Shown here: positions 47,985 through 56,769 of the stretch, one piece after another
How the letters are laid out: each line of letters starts with the position of its first letter
Numbering within the stretch: the stretch's first letter is position 1
NCBI GenBank assembly: GCA_009781175.1
Contig: WQYQ01000002.1
Coordinates: 62,001 to 126,000 of the forward strand
Source of the DNA: Betaproteobacteria bacterium
GTDB taxonomy: Bacteria > Pseudomonadota > Gammaproteobacteria > Burkholderiales > Rhodocyclaceae
Direction of reading: 5' to 3'
DNA: 64,000 nucleotides
Program-made: the position numbers and the translations under genes
The notes under the pieces: generated by a model
Seen by the model: the letters and a program-made list of their open reading frames with translations, nothing else
Databases searched by the model: none
What the model was told of the DNA's origin: nothing

Positions 47985-49309
47985 GCGGCATCACTATCGG
48001 CCTGGCGGGCTTCATCTTCATGCTCGTCCTCTTGACCCTGCGCATACATATCGGGATCGCGATGTTCGTGGCCGGCTCCCTGATCTACGTGGTCATCAAC
48101 AGCGGCGATCTGAATTCGCTGTTGTTCACGATGAACGATCTGGCCTATGCGCGCCTGTCGAACTACAACCTGTCGGTGATTCCGCTGTGCATGCTGATGG
48201 GCCAGTTCGCCACGCATGGTGGCTTGTCCAAATCCTTGTTCCGCGCGGCGGGAACCTTGATCGGACACTGGCGCGGCGGTCTCGCAATGTCCAGTTCGAT
48301 GGCCTGTATCGGCTTCGGCGCGATCAGCGGCTCCTCGCTCGCGACGGCCGCGACGATGGGACAAGTGGCCTTACCAGAATTGATGAACAAAGGCTACTCC
48401 GGCCGTCTCGCAACCGGAACGCTGGCCGCCAGCGGCACGCTCGGCATCCTGGTGCCGCCGTCGGTCCCGCTCGTCATCTATGCGGTTTTGACGCAGGAAT
48501 CGATCGGCAAGCTGTTCGCGGCCGCGGTCATTCCCGGCCTGATCGCGCTGTTCGGTTATTTCGCCGTCATCCGTTTCATCGTGATGCGCGATCCGAGCGC
48601 GGGACCGGCGAGTGCAAAGGCGACCTGGCGCGAGCGCATCATCGCGCAGTTCAAGGTTCTGCCCGTGCTGGCGCTGTTCCTGTTGATCGTCGTCGGTATC
48701 TACGGCGGATGGGCGAGCCCGACCGAAGCCACGTCGGTTGGCGCGGCGGGCTGCGGGATCATGGCGTTTATCTCCGGCGGTCTGCGCGGGAAGCAGTTCC
48801 TGAATTGCATCTACAAAACCGCAATCGCAACCGCGATGATCTTCCTCGTCCTGCTCGGCGCAGACCTTTTGAACTCGGCGCTCGCGATCTCGCAGATGCC
48901 GGTCGAACTGTCCGAATGGGTCAAGAACAGCGGCATGTCGCCGATCCTGGTGCTGGTCGCCGTATTGGGCATCTACATCCTGCTCGGCTGCGTAATGGAT
49001 TCGCTCGCGATGCTGTTCCTCACGATCCCGATCTTCTATCCGATGATCATGGGTCTGGACTGGGGCATCCCGCCCGCGGATGTTTCGATCTGGTTCGGCA
49101 TCCTGGTGCTGATGGTCGTCGAAATCGGCCTCGTGCATCCGCCGGTCGGCATGAACCTCTACATCATCAACAAGCTCGCCAAAGGCGTGCCGATGAGCGA
49201 AACGGCATGGGGCGTGGTGCCCTTCCTCGCGTCCGATTTCGTGCGCATCGCGCTGCTCGTGGCCTTCCCCATCATTCCTCTGTGGCTGGTGCATTTGAAC
49301 CAGGCTTGA
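47981..49309 (+). CDS. TRAP transporter large permease (DctM family)
   Basis: The 442-residue protein is the ion-coupled transport subunit with about twelve membrane helices. DctM signatures include SVIPLCMLMGQFATHGGLS, CIGFGAISGSSLATAATMG, LAASGTLGILVPPSVPLVIYAVLT and EIGLVHPPVGMNLYIIN. The start is ATG 47981, with AAAAGGAG 8 nt upstream, overlapping dctQ. It lies 28 nt from hpaG1, so uptake and degradation genes form one transcription unit. Confidence 0.93.
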   Translation: MSGITIGLAGFIFMLVLLTLRIHIGIAMFVAGSLIYVVINSGDLNSLLFTMNDLAYARLSNYNLSVIPLCMLMGQFATHGGLSKSLFRAAGTLIGHWRGGLAMSSSMACIGFGAISGSSLATAATMGQVALPELMNKGYSGRLATGTLAASGTLGILVPPSVPLVIYAVLTQESIGKLFAAAVIPGLIALFGYFAVIRFIVMRDPSAGPASAKATWRERIIAQFKVLPVLALFLLIVVGIYGGWASPTEATSVGAAGCGIMAFISGGLRGKQFLNCIYKTAIATAMIFLVLLGADLLNSALAISQMPVELSEWVKNSGMSPILVLVAVLGIYILLGCVMDSLAMLFLTIPIFYPMIMGLDWGIPPADVSIWFGILVLMVVEIGLVHPPVGMNLYIINKLAKGVPMSETAWGVVPFLASDFVRIALLVAFPIIPLWLVHLNQA

Positions 49310-49337
49310 TCGTTCCCATTCGGATAAAGGCAATCAC

Positions 49338-49958
49338 ATGATTTACGGTGTCATCCTGAACGACGCGGCATCGCTGAAAAAGATCGGATCGCTCGACGAA
49401 GCGCCCTACAAGGGCGCGCCGAAAGCGCCGGTGCTCTATATCAAGCCCGCCAACACGCAAGTGGCGGACGGCGCTGTCGTTACGCTGCCCGCGGGTGCAA
49501 GCGCGGTCGAAATCGGCGCCACGCTCGGGCTGGTTATGGGCCGCGCGGCCAGCCGCCTGAGTGCCGACAACGCGCTCGCCGCCGTGGAGGGCGTTGTGCT
49601 GGCGGGCGATTTGAGCCTGCCGCACAGCAGCTACTACCGCCCGGCGATCCGCGAGAAATGCTTCGACGGCTCGCTGCCGCTCGGTGCGCTCAAGCCGCTT
49701 GGCGACATTGCAAAACTAACCCTGGTGACGGAAATCGACGGGCAAATCGTTGCGCAACGCGCGTTCGCCGATTTGATCCGCCCGCCGGCGCAATTGCTCG
49801 CCGATGTTACCGAGTTCATGACGCTGGCGCGCGGCGACATTCTGCTCGTCGGCGTGAGCTACATGGCGCCGCAAGCCGCCGCAGGCAGCCAGGTCAAAAT
49901 CAGCGCGGACGGGCTCGGCAGTCTGCAATTCACCATCGCCCAAGGAGCACAGCAATGA
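49338..49958 (+). CDS. hpaG1: Homoprotocatechuate isomerase/decarboxylase, N-terminal-type subunit (HpaG1)
   Basis: The 206-residue FAH-fold protein is one half of the bifunctional decarboxylase/isomerase that converts the ring-cleavage product after oxidation (OPET decarboxylase step). It lacks some residues of the full FAH site: the region LSLPHSSYYRPAIREKCFDGSLPLG replaces the canonical metal-site segment in part. In E. coli G1 and G2 are fused; here they are two genes joined by an ATGA overlap. The start is ATG 49338. Confidence 0.85.
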   Translation: MIYGVILNDAASLKKIGSLDEAPYKGAPKAPVLYIKPANTQVADGAVVTLPAGASAVEIGATLGLVMGRAASRLSADNALAAVEGVVLAGDLSLPHSSYYRPAIREKCFDGSLPLGALKPLGDIAKLTLVTEIDGQIVAQRAFADLIRPPAQLLADVTEFMTLARGDILLVGVSYMAPQAAAGSQVKISADGLGSLQFTIAQGAQQ

Positions 49959-50722
49959 AACATGGACGCATCGCTTGGCAAGGCGCCATCCATGAAGTGA
50001 CTCCCGCGGGCGACGGCAAGCTCCGCCTCGCCGATGGCCGCTACGTGGCCGAATCCGAAGTCGTCTGGCTGCCGCCGGTCGCGGTGAATACGGTGTTCAC
50101 GCTCGCCCTGAATTACGCCGATCACGCGAAAGAACTGGCCTTCAAGGCACCGGAGTATCCGATCGTGTTCCTCAAGGGCCCCAACACGATCATCGGCCAC
50201 AAGGCGCTGACGCGCCGCCCGGCCGACGCCACCTATATGCACTATGAGTGCGAGCTGGCGGTGATCATCGGCAAGAGCGGCTATCGCGTAAGCAAGGAAC
50301 GCGCGATGGAGATCGTCGCCGGCTACAGCGTGGCGAACGATTATGCGATCCGCGACTACCTCGAAAATTATTACCGCCCGAACCTGCGCGTGAAGAACCG
50401 TGATGGCTGCACGCCGCTCGGCCCGTGGATGGTCGATCGCGACGACATTGCCGACCCGATGAAGCTCACGCTGACGACGCGCATCAACGGCAAGACCACG
50501 CAGACCGGCACCACCGCCGACATGATTTTCGACATTCCGGCACTGATCGAATACCTCTCGTCGTTCATGACCCTCGCGCCGGGCGACGTGATCCTGACCG
50601 GCACGCCGGAAGGTCTCGCGGATACCAAGGCCGGCGATGTCATCGAAACCGAAATCGAAAACATTGGCTGCCTTATCAACACCATCGCCGACGACGCAAC
50701 GTTTTTCGCCGCCGCACGCTAA
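49955..50722 (+). CDS. hpaG2: Homoprotocatechuate isomerase/decarboxylase, C-terminal-type subunit (HpaG2)
   Basis: The 255-residue fumarylacetoacetate hydrolase-fold protein has the full catalytic pattern: LALNYADHAKEL, EYPIVFLKGPNTIIGH, YECELAVIIGKSG with the metal-binding glutamates, and PGDVILTGTPEG near the end. It acts with HpaG1 in decarboxylation and isomerisation of 5-carboxymethyl-2-hydroxymuconate derivatives. The start ATG 49955 overlaps the hpaG1 stop. The longer open frame upstream is a shadow of hpaG1. Confidence 0.9.
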   Translation: MKHGRIAWQGAIHEVTPAGDGKLRLADGRYVAESEVVWLPPVAVNTVFTLALNYADHAKELAFKAPEYPIVFLKGPNTIIGHKALTRRPADATYMHYECELAVIIGKSGYRVSKERAMEIVAGYSVANDYAIRDYLENYYRPNLRVKNRDGCTPLGPWMVDRDDIADPMKLTLTTRINGKTTQTGTTADMIFDIPALIEYLSSFMTLAPGDVILTGTPEGLADTKAGDVIETEIENIGCLINTIADDATFFAAAR

Positions 50723-50739
50723 GAATGCAGGAGAAATGC

Positions 50740-52197
50740 ATGACTATTAAACATCTCATTAACGGCAAGAAAGTAGAAAGCGCCGAAACTTTCGCAACGC
50801 TCAACCCCGCCACCGGCGAAGTGCTGGCGCAGGTTGCGAGCGGCGGACAGAACGAAGTTGACGCCGCCGTCGCCGCGGCCAAAGCGGCTTTTCCGGCCTG
50901 GTCGAAAACCCCGGCCAAGGAACGTGCGCGCCTGATGCGCAACGTCGGCGACCTGATTATCAAGCATGTACCCGAGCTTTCCGAGTTGGAGACGAAGGAT
51001 TGCGGCCAGGTCATCGGCCAAACCAAAAAAGCGCTGATCCCGCGTGCCGCCGACAACTTCTACTACTTCGCCGAACTCGCCCAGCATCAGCATGGCGAAA
51101 CCTACGATTCCGACACCGGCCACCTCAACTACACGCTGTGGCAGCCGGTCGGCGTATGCGCGCTAGTTTCGCCGTGGAACGTCCCGTTCATGACGGCGAC
51201 GTGGAAAACCGCGCCCTGCCTCGCGCTCGGCAACACGGCGGTGATGAAGATGTCGGAACTCTCGCCGCTGACCGCCGACCGGCTCGGCGAACTGATTCTC
51301 GAAGCCGGCGTGCCACCGGGCGTGTTCAACATCGTGCACGGCTTCGGCCAGAGCACCGGTGAACCGCTGTGCGTGCACCCGGACGTGCGCGCGATCTCGT
51401 TCACCGGATCGACGCTGACGGGCAACCGCATCATCAAGGCCGCGGGACTCAAGAAGTATTCGATGGAGCTGGGTGGCAAGTCGCCGTTCATCGTTTTCGC
51501 CGACGCCGACTACGAGCGCGCGCTCGATGCGGCGCTCTTCATGATCTTCTCGAACAACGGCCAGCGCTGCACCGCCGGTTCGCGGATTCTGATTCAGGAC
51601 TCGATCTACGAGCGTTTCGTCGCGGACTTCGCCGCCCGCGCGCAGCGTCTGACGGTTGGCGATCCGCTCGACCCGAACACGATCGTCGGTCCGATGATCA
51701 GCCGCGGCCATTGGGAAAAAGTCACCGGCTATATCGAGATCGGCAAGCGGGAAGGCGCGCACCTGGTGTGCGGCGGCGGCACACCCGATGTGCCCGCGCA
51801 CCTGAAGGGCGGCAACTGGGTCCAGCCCACCGTTTTCGCCGATGTCGACAACAAGATGAAGATCGCCCAGGACGAAATCTTCGGCCCCGTGCCCTGCCTG
51901 ATCCGCTTCAAGACCGAAGAAGAAGCGATCGCGCTCGCCAACGACACCGAGTACGGCCTGTCGTCCTATCTGTGGACCGAGAACACCGGCCGCGTGCTGC
52001 GCATGGCGAAAGCGATCGAGGCCGGCATGACTTTCGTGAACAGCCAGAACGTGCGCGACCTGCGCCAGCCCTTTGGCGGCGTCAAAGCTTCCGGCACAGG
52101 CCGCGAAGGCAACCACTACAGCTACGAGGTGTTCTGCGAAGCGAAGAACGTGGCGGTTTCCTACGGCAGCCATTCGATTCCGCGCTGGGGCATCTGA
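50740..52197 (+). CDS. hpaE: 5-Carboxymethyl-2-hydroxymuconate semialdehyde dehydrogenase
   Basis: HpaE oxidises the semialdehyde produced by ring cleavage of homoprotocatechuate, using NAD+. The 485-residue aldehyde dehydrogenase shows the cofactor region SPWNVPFMTATWK, FTGSTLTG, the general base in MELGGKSPF, and the catalytic Cys in NGQRCTAGSR. The start is ATG 50740, preceded by AGGAG; the ATG 4 nt earlier is out of frame and stops at once. Placement between hpaG2 and hpaD fixes the substrate better than sequence alone. Confidence 0.92.
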   Translation: MTIKHLINGKKVESAETFATLNPATGEVLAQVASGGQNEVDAAVAAAKAAFPAWSKTPAKERARLMRNVGDLIIKHVPELSELETKDCGQVIGQTKKALIPRAADNFYYFAELAQHQHGETYDSDTGHLNYTLWQPVGVCALVSPWNVPFMTATWKTAPCLALGNTAVMKMSELSPLTADRLGELILEAGVPPGVFNIVHGFGQSTGEPLCVHPDVRAISFTGSTLTGNRIIKAAGLKKYSMELGGKSPFIVFADADYERALDAALFMIFSNNGQRCTAGSRILIQDSIYERFVADFAARAQRLTVGDPLDPNTIVGPMISRGHWEKVTGYIEIGKREGAHLVCGGGTPDVPAHLKGGNWVQPTVFADVDNKMKIAQDEIFGPVPCLIRFKTEEEAIALANDTEYGLSSYLWTENTGRVLRMAKAIEAGMTFVNSQNVRDLRQPFGGVKASGTGREGNHYSYEVFCEAKNVAVSYGSHSIPRWGI

Positions 52198-52226
52198 AAG
52201 CAATACCAACAATCAGGAGACACACT

Positions 52227-53078
52227 ATGGGTAAGCTGGCACTCGCTGCAAAAATCACTCACGTACCGTCGATGTACCTGTCCGAAATGGACGGGCCGCA
52301 TAAAGGCTGCCGGCAAGCCGCCATCGACGGGCATATCGAAATCGGCCGCCGCTGCCGCGAACTCGGCGTCGACACCATCGTCGTCTTCGACACGCACTGG
52401 CTCGTCAACTCCGGCTATCACGTCAACTGCCGGCCGCACTTCAAGGGCGTCTATACCAGCAACGAATTGCCGCACTTCATCAAAAACATGCCGTTCGAAT
52501 ACGACGGCAACCCCGAGCTTGGCAAGCTGATCGCACAAGCCGCCACGGATGCCGATGTATTCACGCGCGCGCACGATTCGACGACGCTCGAAATCGAATA
52601 CGGCACCCTGGTGCCGATGCGCTATATGAACCAGGACCGCCATTTCAAGGTCGTGTCGGTCGCCGCGCTGTGCACGGTGCACGACCTCGCCGACAGCGCA
52701 ACGCTCGGCAAGGCGCTGCGCAAAGCGATTGAAGAGAAGTACGATGGCACGGTCGCGATCCTCGCGAGCGGCTCGCTCTCGCACCGCTTCGCGCAGAACC
52801 GCCATGCCGAGGCGTTCCTGCACAAGCTCTGGAGCCCGTTCCTTGAAACGATGGATCGCTCGGTCATCGAAATGTGGAAGAACGGCGACTGGAAAACCTT
52901 CTGCGAAATGCTCCCCGAATACGCTGCCAAGTGCCACGGCGAAGGCAATATGCACGACACCGCGATGCTGCTCGGCGCGCTCGGCTGGGATCATTACACC
53001 GGCAAAGCTGAGATCGTGACCCCGTACTTCGGCAGCTCGGGCACCGGCCAGATCAACGCGATTCTGCCGGTTCTCTGA
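52227..53078 (+). CDS. hpaD: 3,4-Dihydroxyphenylacetate 2,3-dioxygenase
   Basis: HpaD is the extradiol ring-cleavage enzyme for homoprotocatechuate. The 283-residue length equals that of the LigB-superfamily HpaD of E. coli. Recognised segments are AAKITHVPSMYLSE with an iron-ligand His, FDTHWLVNSGYHV, LARGSLSHRF-like ASGSLSHRFAQN, and GNMHDTAMLLGALGWD at the end. The start ATG 52227 follows AGGAGAC. It indicates aerobic meta-cleavage, and it means that the monooxygenase in the cluster should produce homoprotocatechuate. Confidence 0.92.
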   Translation: MGKLALAAKITHVPSMYLSEMDGPHKGCRQAAIDGHIEIGRRCRELGVDTIVVFDTHWLVNSGYHVNCRPHFKGVYTSNELPHFIKNMPFEYDGNPELGKLIAQAATDADVFTRAHDSTTLEIEYGTLVPMRYMNQDRHFKVVSVAALCTVHDLADSATLGKALRKAIEEKYDGTVAILASGSLSHRFAQNRHAEAFLHKLWSPFLETMDRSVIEMWKNGDWKTFCEMLPEYAAKCHGEGNMHDTAMLLGALGWDHYTGKAEIVTPYFGSSGTGQINAILPVL

Positions 53079-53090
53079 AAGGAGCGACGT

Positions 53091-53480
53091 ATGCCGCACA
53101 TCATCTACGAATACACCGACAACCTGAAAGCGGAAGGGAAGATCCCCGAACTGCTGCGCAAAACAAACCAGATTCTGATTGCGCAGGGCGGCGTATTCCC
53201 GATTGGCGGCATTCGTTCGCGCGCAATCTGCCTATCGGATTACTGCGTTGCCGACGGTACGTCCGACGACGCCTTCGTGCACGTCACGATGAAGATCGGC
53301 GCCGGGCGCACGTCGGAGGAAAAACAGAAGGCCGGCGACGAGCTGTTTGCAATGATAAAAACACACTTCGCCGACCTCTTCGCGCGCCGGCCGCTCGCGC
53401 TCTCAATGGAAATTACCGAATTTTCCGAAGCGGGCACCTGGAAACACAATAACATTCACGCGCGTTATCGCAAGAACTGA
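53091..53480 (+). CDS. hpaF: 5-Carboxymethyl-2-hydroxymuconate delta-isomerase
   Basis: This 129-residue tautomerase-superfamily protein converts CHM to its keto form. After Met removal, the catalytic N-terminal Pro (MPHIIYEYTDNL) is exposed, as in other tautomerases. Further family features are IRSRAICLSDYCVADG and VHVTMKIGAGR. Length matches HpaF. The start ATG 53091 follows AAAGGAGCG. It lies 12 nt after hpaD. Confidence 0.9.
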   Translation: MPHIIYEYTDNLKAEGKIPELLRKTNQILIAQGGVFPIGGIRSRAICLSDYCVADGTSDDAFVHVTMKIGAGRTSEEKQKAGDELFAMIKTHFADLFARRPLALSMEITEFSEAGTWKHNNIHARYRKN

Positions 53481-53502
53481 TCTTTAGAATCAGGGAGGCT
53501 CT

Positions 53503-54306
53503 ATGCTGCACACAGAGATTCATCTCAAGCTCGCCCAACAACTGCACGAGGCCGAAAAGACCCGCCAGCAAATCAAGGCGCCGTCCTTGCAGTATCCAGA
53601 GATCACGATCCCGGATGCCTATGCGGTGCAAAAGGCGTGGATCGAAATCAAGCTCGCGGAAGGCCGCATCATCAAAGGCCACAAGATCGGGCTGACATCG
53701 AGCGCGATGCAGCAGTCCTCGCAGATCGACGAGCCCGACTACGGCACGCTGCTCGACGACATGTTCTTCGACGACGGCGCCGACATTCCGACCGAGCGCT
53801 TCATCGTGCCGATGATCGAAATGGAGCTTGCATTCATCCTCGGCAAACGCCTCGCAGGCCCGAACGTATCCTTGTTCGATGTGCTGTCGGCGACCGATTA
53901 CGTCGTGCCCGCGCTCGAACTCATCGATGCGCGCTGCCATCGCGTCGACCCCGAAACCAAGCGTCCGCGCCGGGTGTTCGACACGATCTCCGACAACGCT
54001 GCCAACGCGGGCCTCGTGCTCGGCGGGCGTCCGATCAAGCCGATGGACATCGACCTGCGCTGGGCCGCGGGGCTGCTCTACCGTAATGGCGTGATCGAGG
54101 AAACCGGCGTCGCCGCCGGCGTGCTCAATCATCCGGGCAACGGCATCGCCTGGTTGGCGAAGAAGTTCGCGCCCCATGGCGTGGCGCTCGAAGCGGGTCA
54201 GGTGATCCTGGCCGGCTCCTTCATCCGCCCGGTCGCCGCGCGCAAGGGCGACACCTTCCATGCGGACTATGGTCCCCTCGGTAACATCACTTGTTATTTT
54301 GCGTAA
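53503..54306 (+). CDS. hpaH: 2-Oxo-hept-4-ene-1,7-dioate hydratase
   Basis: HpaH adds water to 2-oxohept-3/4-ene-1,7-dioate (OHED). The 267-residue FAH/hydratase-family protein has [28 protein letters not shown], the metal-binding [12 protein letters not shown] and [14 protein letters not shown]. It is close in type to MhpD/XylJ hydratases, with context pointing to HpaH. The start ATG 53503 follows AGGGAGG. Confidence 0.92.
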   Translation: MLHTEIHLKLAQQLHEAEKTRQQIKAPSLQYPEITIPDAYAVQKAWIEIKLAEGRIIKGHKIGLTSSAMQQSSQIDEPDYGTLLDDMFFDDGADIPTERFIVPMIEMELAFILGKRLAGPNVSLFDVLSATDYVVPALELIDARCHRVDPETKRPRRVFDTISDNAANAGLVLGGRPIKPMDIDLRWAAGLLYRNGVIEETGVAAGVLNHPGNGIAWLAKKFAPHGVALEAGQVILAGSFIRPVAARKGDTFHADYGPLGNITCYFA

Positions 54307-54322
54307 TCAGCGGAGCACTCTC

Positions 54323-55120
54323 ATGCAAATGCCATTGAATGCATTCAAGCGCGCCTTGCACGCCGGCGAAACCCAGATCGGCGCCTTTCTCGGCATGTGC
54401 GATCCCTATGCGGCCGAGATCATGGCAACGGCTGGTTTCGACTGGCTGATGATCGACGGCGAACATGGGCCGAATACGCCCGCCAGCGTATTGCGTCAGT
54501 TGCAGGCGCTCGCACCGTATCCGGTGCACCCCGTCGTGCGCACGGTCGACCACAATCCGGCGCTCATCAAGCAATATCTCGATGTCGGGGCACAAAGCCT
54601 GCTCGTGCCGATGGTCGAATCGGCCGCGCAGGCGCGCGCGCTGGTGCAGGCGATGCGCTATCCGCCCAACGGAATCCGCGGCGTCGGCACGGCCTTGGCG
54701 CGCGCGGCGCGCTGGAATGGCATCGAAAATTATTTTGACCAGGCGGATGCCGAAATGTGCCTGATCGTCCAGATCGAAAACCGTGCCGGACTGGCCGCGC
54801 TCGACGAAATCATGACTGTCGAAGGCGTGGACGCCGTGTTCGTCGGGCCGTCCGATCTGGCCGCCTCGCTTGGCCATCTCGGCAACCCGGGCCATCCCGA
54901 AGTGAAAACGGTCATAGCCGACACGCTCACGCGCATCCGCAAAGGGGGCAAGGCCGCGGGGATTTTTTCCGCGGATCCGGCCGCCGCGGCGGATTACATC
55001 CAGAGCGGCGCAAGCTTCCTCGCCGTGGGTGTGGATGCGCTCTTGCTGCGCAATGCCGCGGCCAAGCTCGCGGCAACGTTCAAGAACTCGGGAACCGGAC
55101 AAACCGGCGCCGCCTACTAG
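54323..55120 (+). CDS. hpaI: 4-Hydroxy-2-oxoheptanedioate aldolase
   Basis: HpaI is a class II (metal-dependent) aldolase of the HpcH family that splits 4-hydroxy-2-oxoheptanedioate into pyruvate and succinate semialdehyde. The 265-residue TIM barrel shows FDWLMIDGEHGPN with a catalytic His, QIENRAGLAALDEI with the metal-binding Glu, and VFVGPSDLAASLGH. The start is ATG 54323, 16 nt after hpaH. The pathway products feed the citric acid cycle, aided by the next dehydrogenase gene. Confidence 0.93.
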   Translation: MQMPLNAFKRALHAGETQIGAFLGMCDPYAAEIMATAGFDWLMIDGEHGPNTPASVLRQLQALAPYPVHPVVRTVDHNPALIKQYLDVGAQSLLVPMVESAAQARALVQAMRYPPNGIRGVGTALARAARWNGIENYFDQADAEMCLIVQIENRAGLAALDEIMTVEGVDAVFVGPSDLAASLGHLGNPGHPEVKTVIADTLTRIRKGGKAAGIFSADPAAAADYIQSGASFLAVGVDALLLRNAAAKLAATFKNSGTGQTGAAY

Positions 55121-55178
55121 AACAATTTTTGTTTCATCGTACACACCCAACCACCCCAAAATTTGGGGGTTGGGCTAA

Positions 55179-55250
55179 GCGCGGCGAACCCCAACAGCGC
55201 AGCGATACTCAAGGAGTGCCTTTGCCGCTCCATGTTGGGGTTCGCTGCGC
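55179..55250. repeat. Long inverted repeat between hpaI and gabD
   Basis: Arms of 18 bp, GCGCGGCGAACCCCAACA (55179-55196) and TGTTGGGGTTCGCTGCGC (55233-55250), pair with one G-T position around a 36-nt loop. Just upstream, CCAACCACCCC and GGGGGTTGG form another hairpin (about 55148-55173). It may terminate or attenuate the hpa transcript; it resembles dispersed intergenic repeats of other proteobacteria. Confidence 0.6.
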
Positions 55251-55314
55251 TCACCGCCAAGCTACGCAGTAATGGCCTGACGCGAAGCGCAAAACGGAAT
55301 CGAAGGAGTGCCAC

Positions 55315-56769
55315 ATGCTTGAATTGAAAGACCCCAGCCTGCTCAAGCAGGCGTGCTACATCAATGGTCAATGGGTCAAGGCCGACAGCGGCGATAGCGT
55401 GCCGGTCACCAATCCGGCCGACAATTCGGTCATTGCGACGATACCTTATTGCGGCGCGGCAGAAACCGAGCGCGCCGTGCAGGCCGCCGACACCGCTTTT
55501 GCGACATGGCGTGAAACGACGGCGGCCGAACGCGCGCGGATTCTGCGCCGCTGGTTCGACCTGATGGTCGCCAACACGGATGACTTGGCGAAGATCATGA
55601 CGGCCGAACAAGGCAAACCGCTGGCCGAGGCAAAGGGCGAAATCGCTTACGCCGCGGCCTATGTCGAATGGTTCGCCGAAGAAGCCCGCCGCGCCTACGG
55701 GGACATCATCCCTTCGCCGCTGCGCGACCGCCAGATCGTCGTCACCAAAGAGCCGGTCGGCGTTTGCGCGGCGATTACGCCGTGGAATTTCCCGGCCGCG
55801 ATGATCACACGCAAGGTCGCGCCGGCGCTGGCGGCGGGTTGCACGATCGTGCTCAAGCCGGCCGAGCAAACTCCGCTCTCGGCGCTCGCATTGGCCGCGT
55901 TCGCCGAGCGCGCCGGCGTGCCGGCCGGCGTATTCAGCGTCGTCACCGGCAAGGCGCGCCTGATCGGCGGCGTGATGACATCGAGCCCGCTCGTGCACAA
56001 ACTGACCTTCACCGGCTCGACCGAGGTCGGACGCCTGTTGATGGCGCAATGCGCCGACACCATCAAAAAACTCTCGCTCGAACTCGGCGGCAATGCCCCG
56101 TTCATCGTCTTCGACGATGCCGATATCGATGCCGCCGTCGCGGGCGCAATGGCCTCGAAGTACCGCAACGCGGGCCAGACCTGCGTGTGCAGCAACCGTT
56201 TCCTGGTGCAGGACGGCGTGTATGAGCGTTTCGCCACAAAGCTCGCGCAGGCTGTCGCTGAATTGAAGGTCGGCAACGGCATGCAAGAAGGCGTCGCGCA
56301 AGGGCCGCTGATCGACGAGCCCGCGATCGCCAAGGTCGAAAGCCTGGTTGCCGACGCCCTTGGCAAAGGCGCCAAAGCCCTTACAGGCGGCAAACGGCAT
56401 GCGCTCGGCGGCACCTGGTTCGAACCGACCGTGCTGACCAACGTCACGCCGGAGATGGCGGTCGCGCAGGAAGAAATCTTCGGCCCCGTGGCACCGCTGT
56501 TCCGCTTCAAGACCGAGGAGGAAGCGATCGCGATGGCCAACAATACCGAGTTCGGTCTCGCCGCGTATTTCTACTCGAAAGATCTCGCGCGCGTCTGGCG
56601 CGTTTCGCGCAAGCTCGAATACGGCATGGTCGGCATCAACACCGGCTTGATTTCGACCGAAGTGGCGCCTTTCGGCGGCGTGAAAAGCTCCGGCATCGGA
56701 CGCGAAGGCTCCAAGTACGGTCTCGATGAATACATGCAGACCAAATATCTGGCGATGGGTGGTCTGTGA
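55315..56769 (+). CDS. gabD: Succinate-semialdehyde dehydrogenase (GabD-like)
   Basis: The 484-residue aldehyde dehydrogenase converts succinate semialdehyde to succinate with NAD(P)+. The catalytic Cys lies in NAGQTCVCSNRF (the CVC form common in GabD), the general base in LELGGNAPF, and the cofactor motif in FTGSTEVG. Because HpaI releases succinate semialdehyde, this gene logically completes the pathway. It is 194 bp after hpaI, behind the inverted repeat, and may have separate control. The start ATG 55315 follows AAGGAG. Confidence 0.9.
   Translation: MLELKDPSLLKQACYINGQWVKADSGDSVPVTNPADNSVIATIPYCGAAETERAVQAADTAFATWRETTAAERARILRRWFDLMVANTDDLAKIMTAEQGKPLAEAKGEIAYAAAYVEWFAEEARRAYGDIIPSPLRDRQIVVTKEPVGVCAAITPWNFPAAMITRKVAPALAAGCTIVLKPAEQTPLSALALAAFAERAGVPAGVFSVVTGKARLIGGVMTSSPLVHKLTFTGSTEVGRLLMAQCADTIKKLSLELGGNAPFIVFDDADIDAAVAGAMASKYRNAGQTCVCSNRFLVQDGVYERFATKLAQAVAELKVGNGMQEGVAQGPLIDEPAIAKVESLVADALGKGAKALTGGKRHALGGTWFEPTVLTNVTPEMAVAQEEIFGPVAPLFRFKTEEEAIAMANNTEFGLAAYFYSKDLARVWRVSRKLEYGMVGINTGLISTEVAPFGGVKSSGIGREGSKYGLDEYMQTKYLAMGGL

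Noticed and set aside
49338-50722. hpaG split by a frameshift
   Set aside because: hpaG1 and hpaG2 each have a good start, and they overlap by ATGA as normal coupled genes. Separate G1 and G2 subunits are known in other bacteria.
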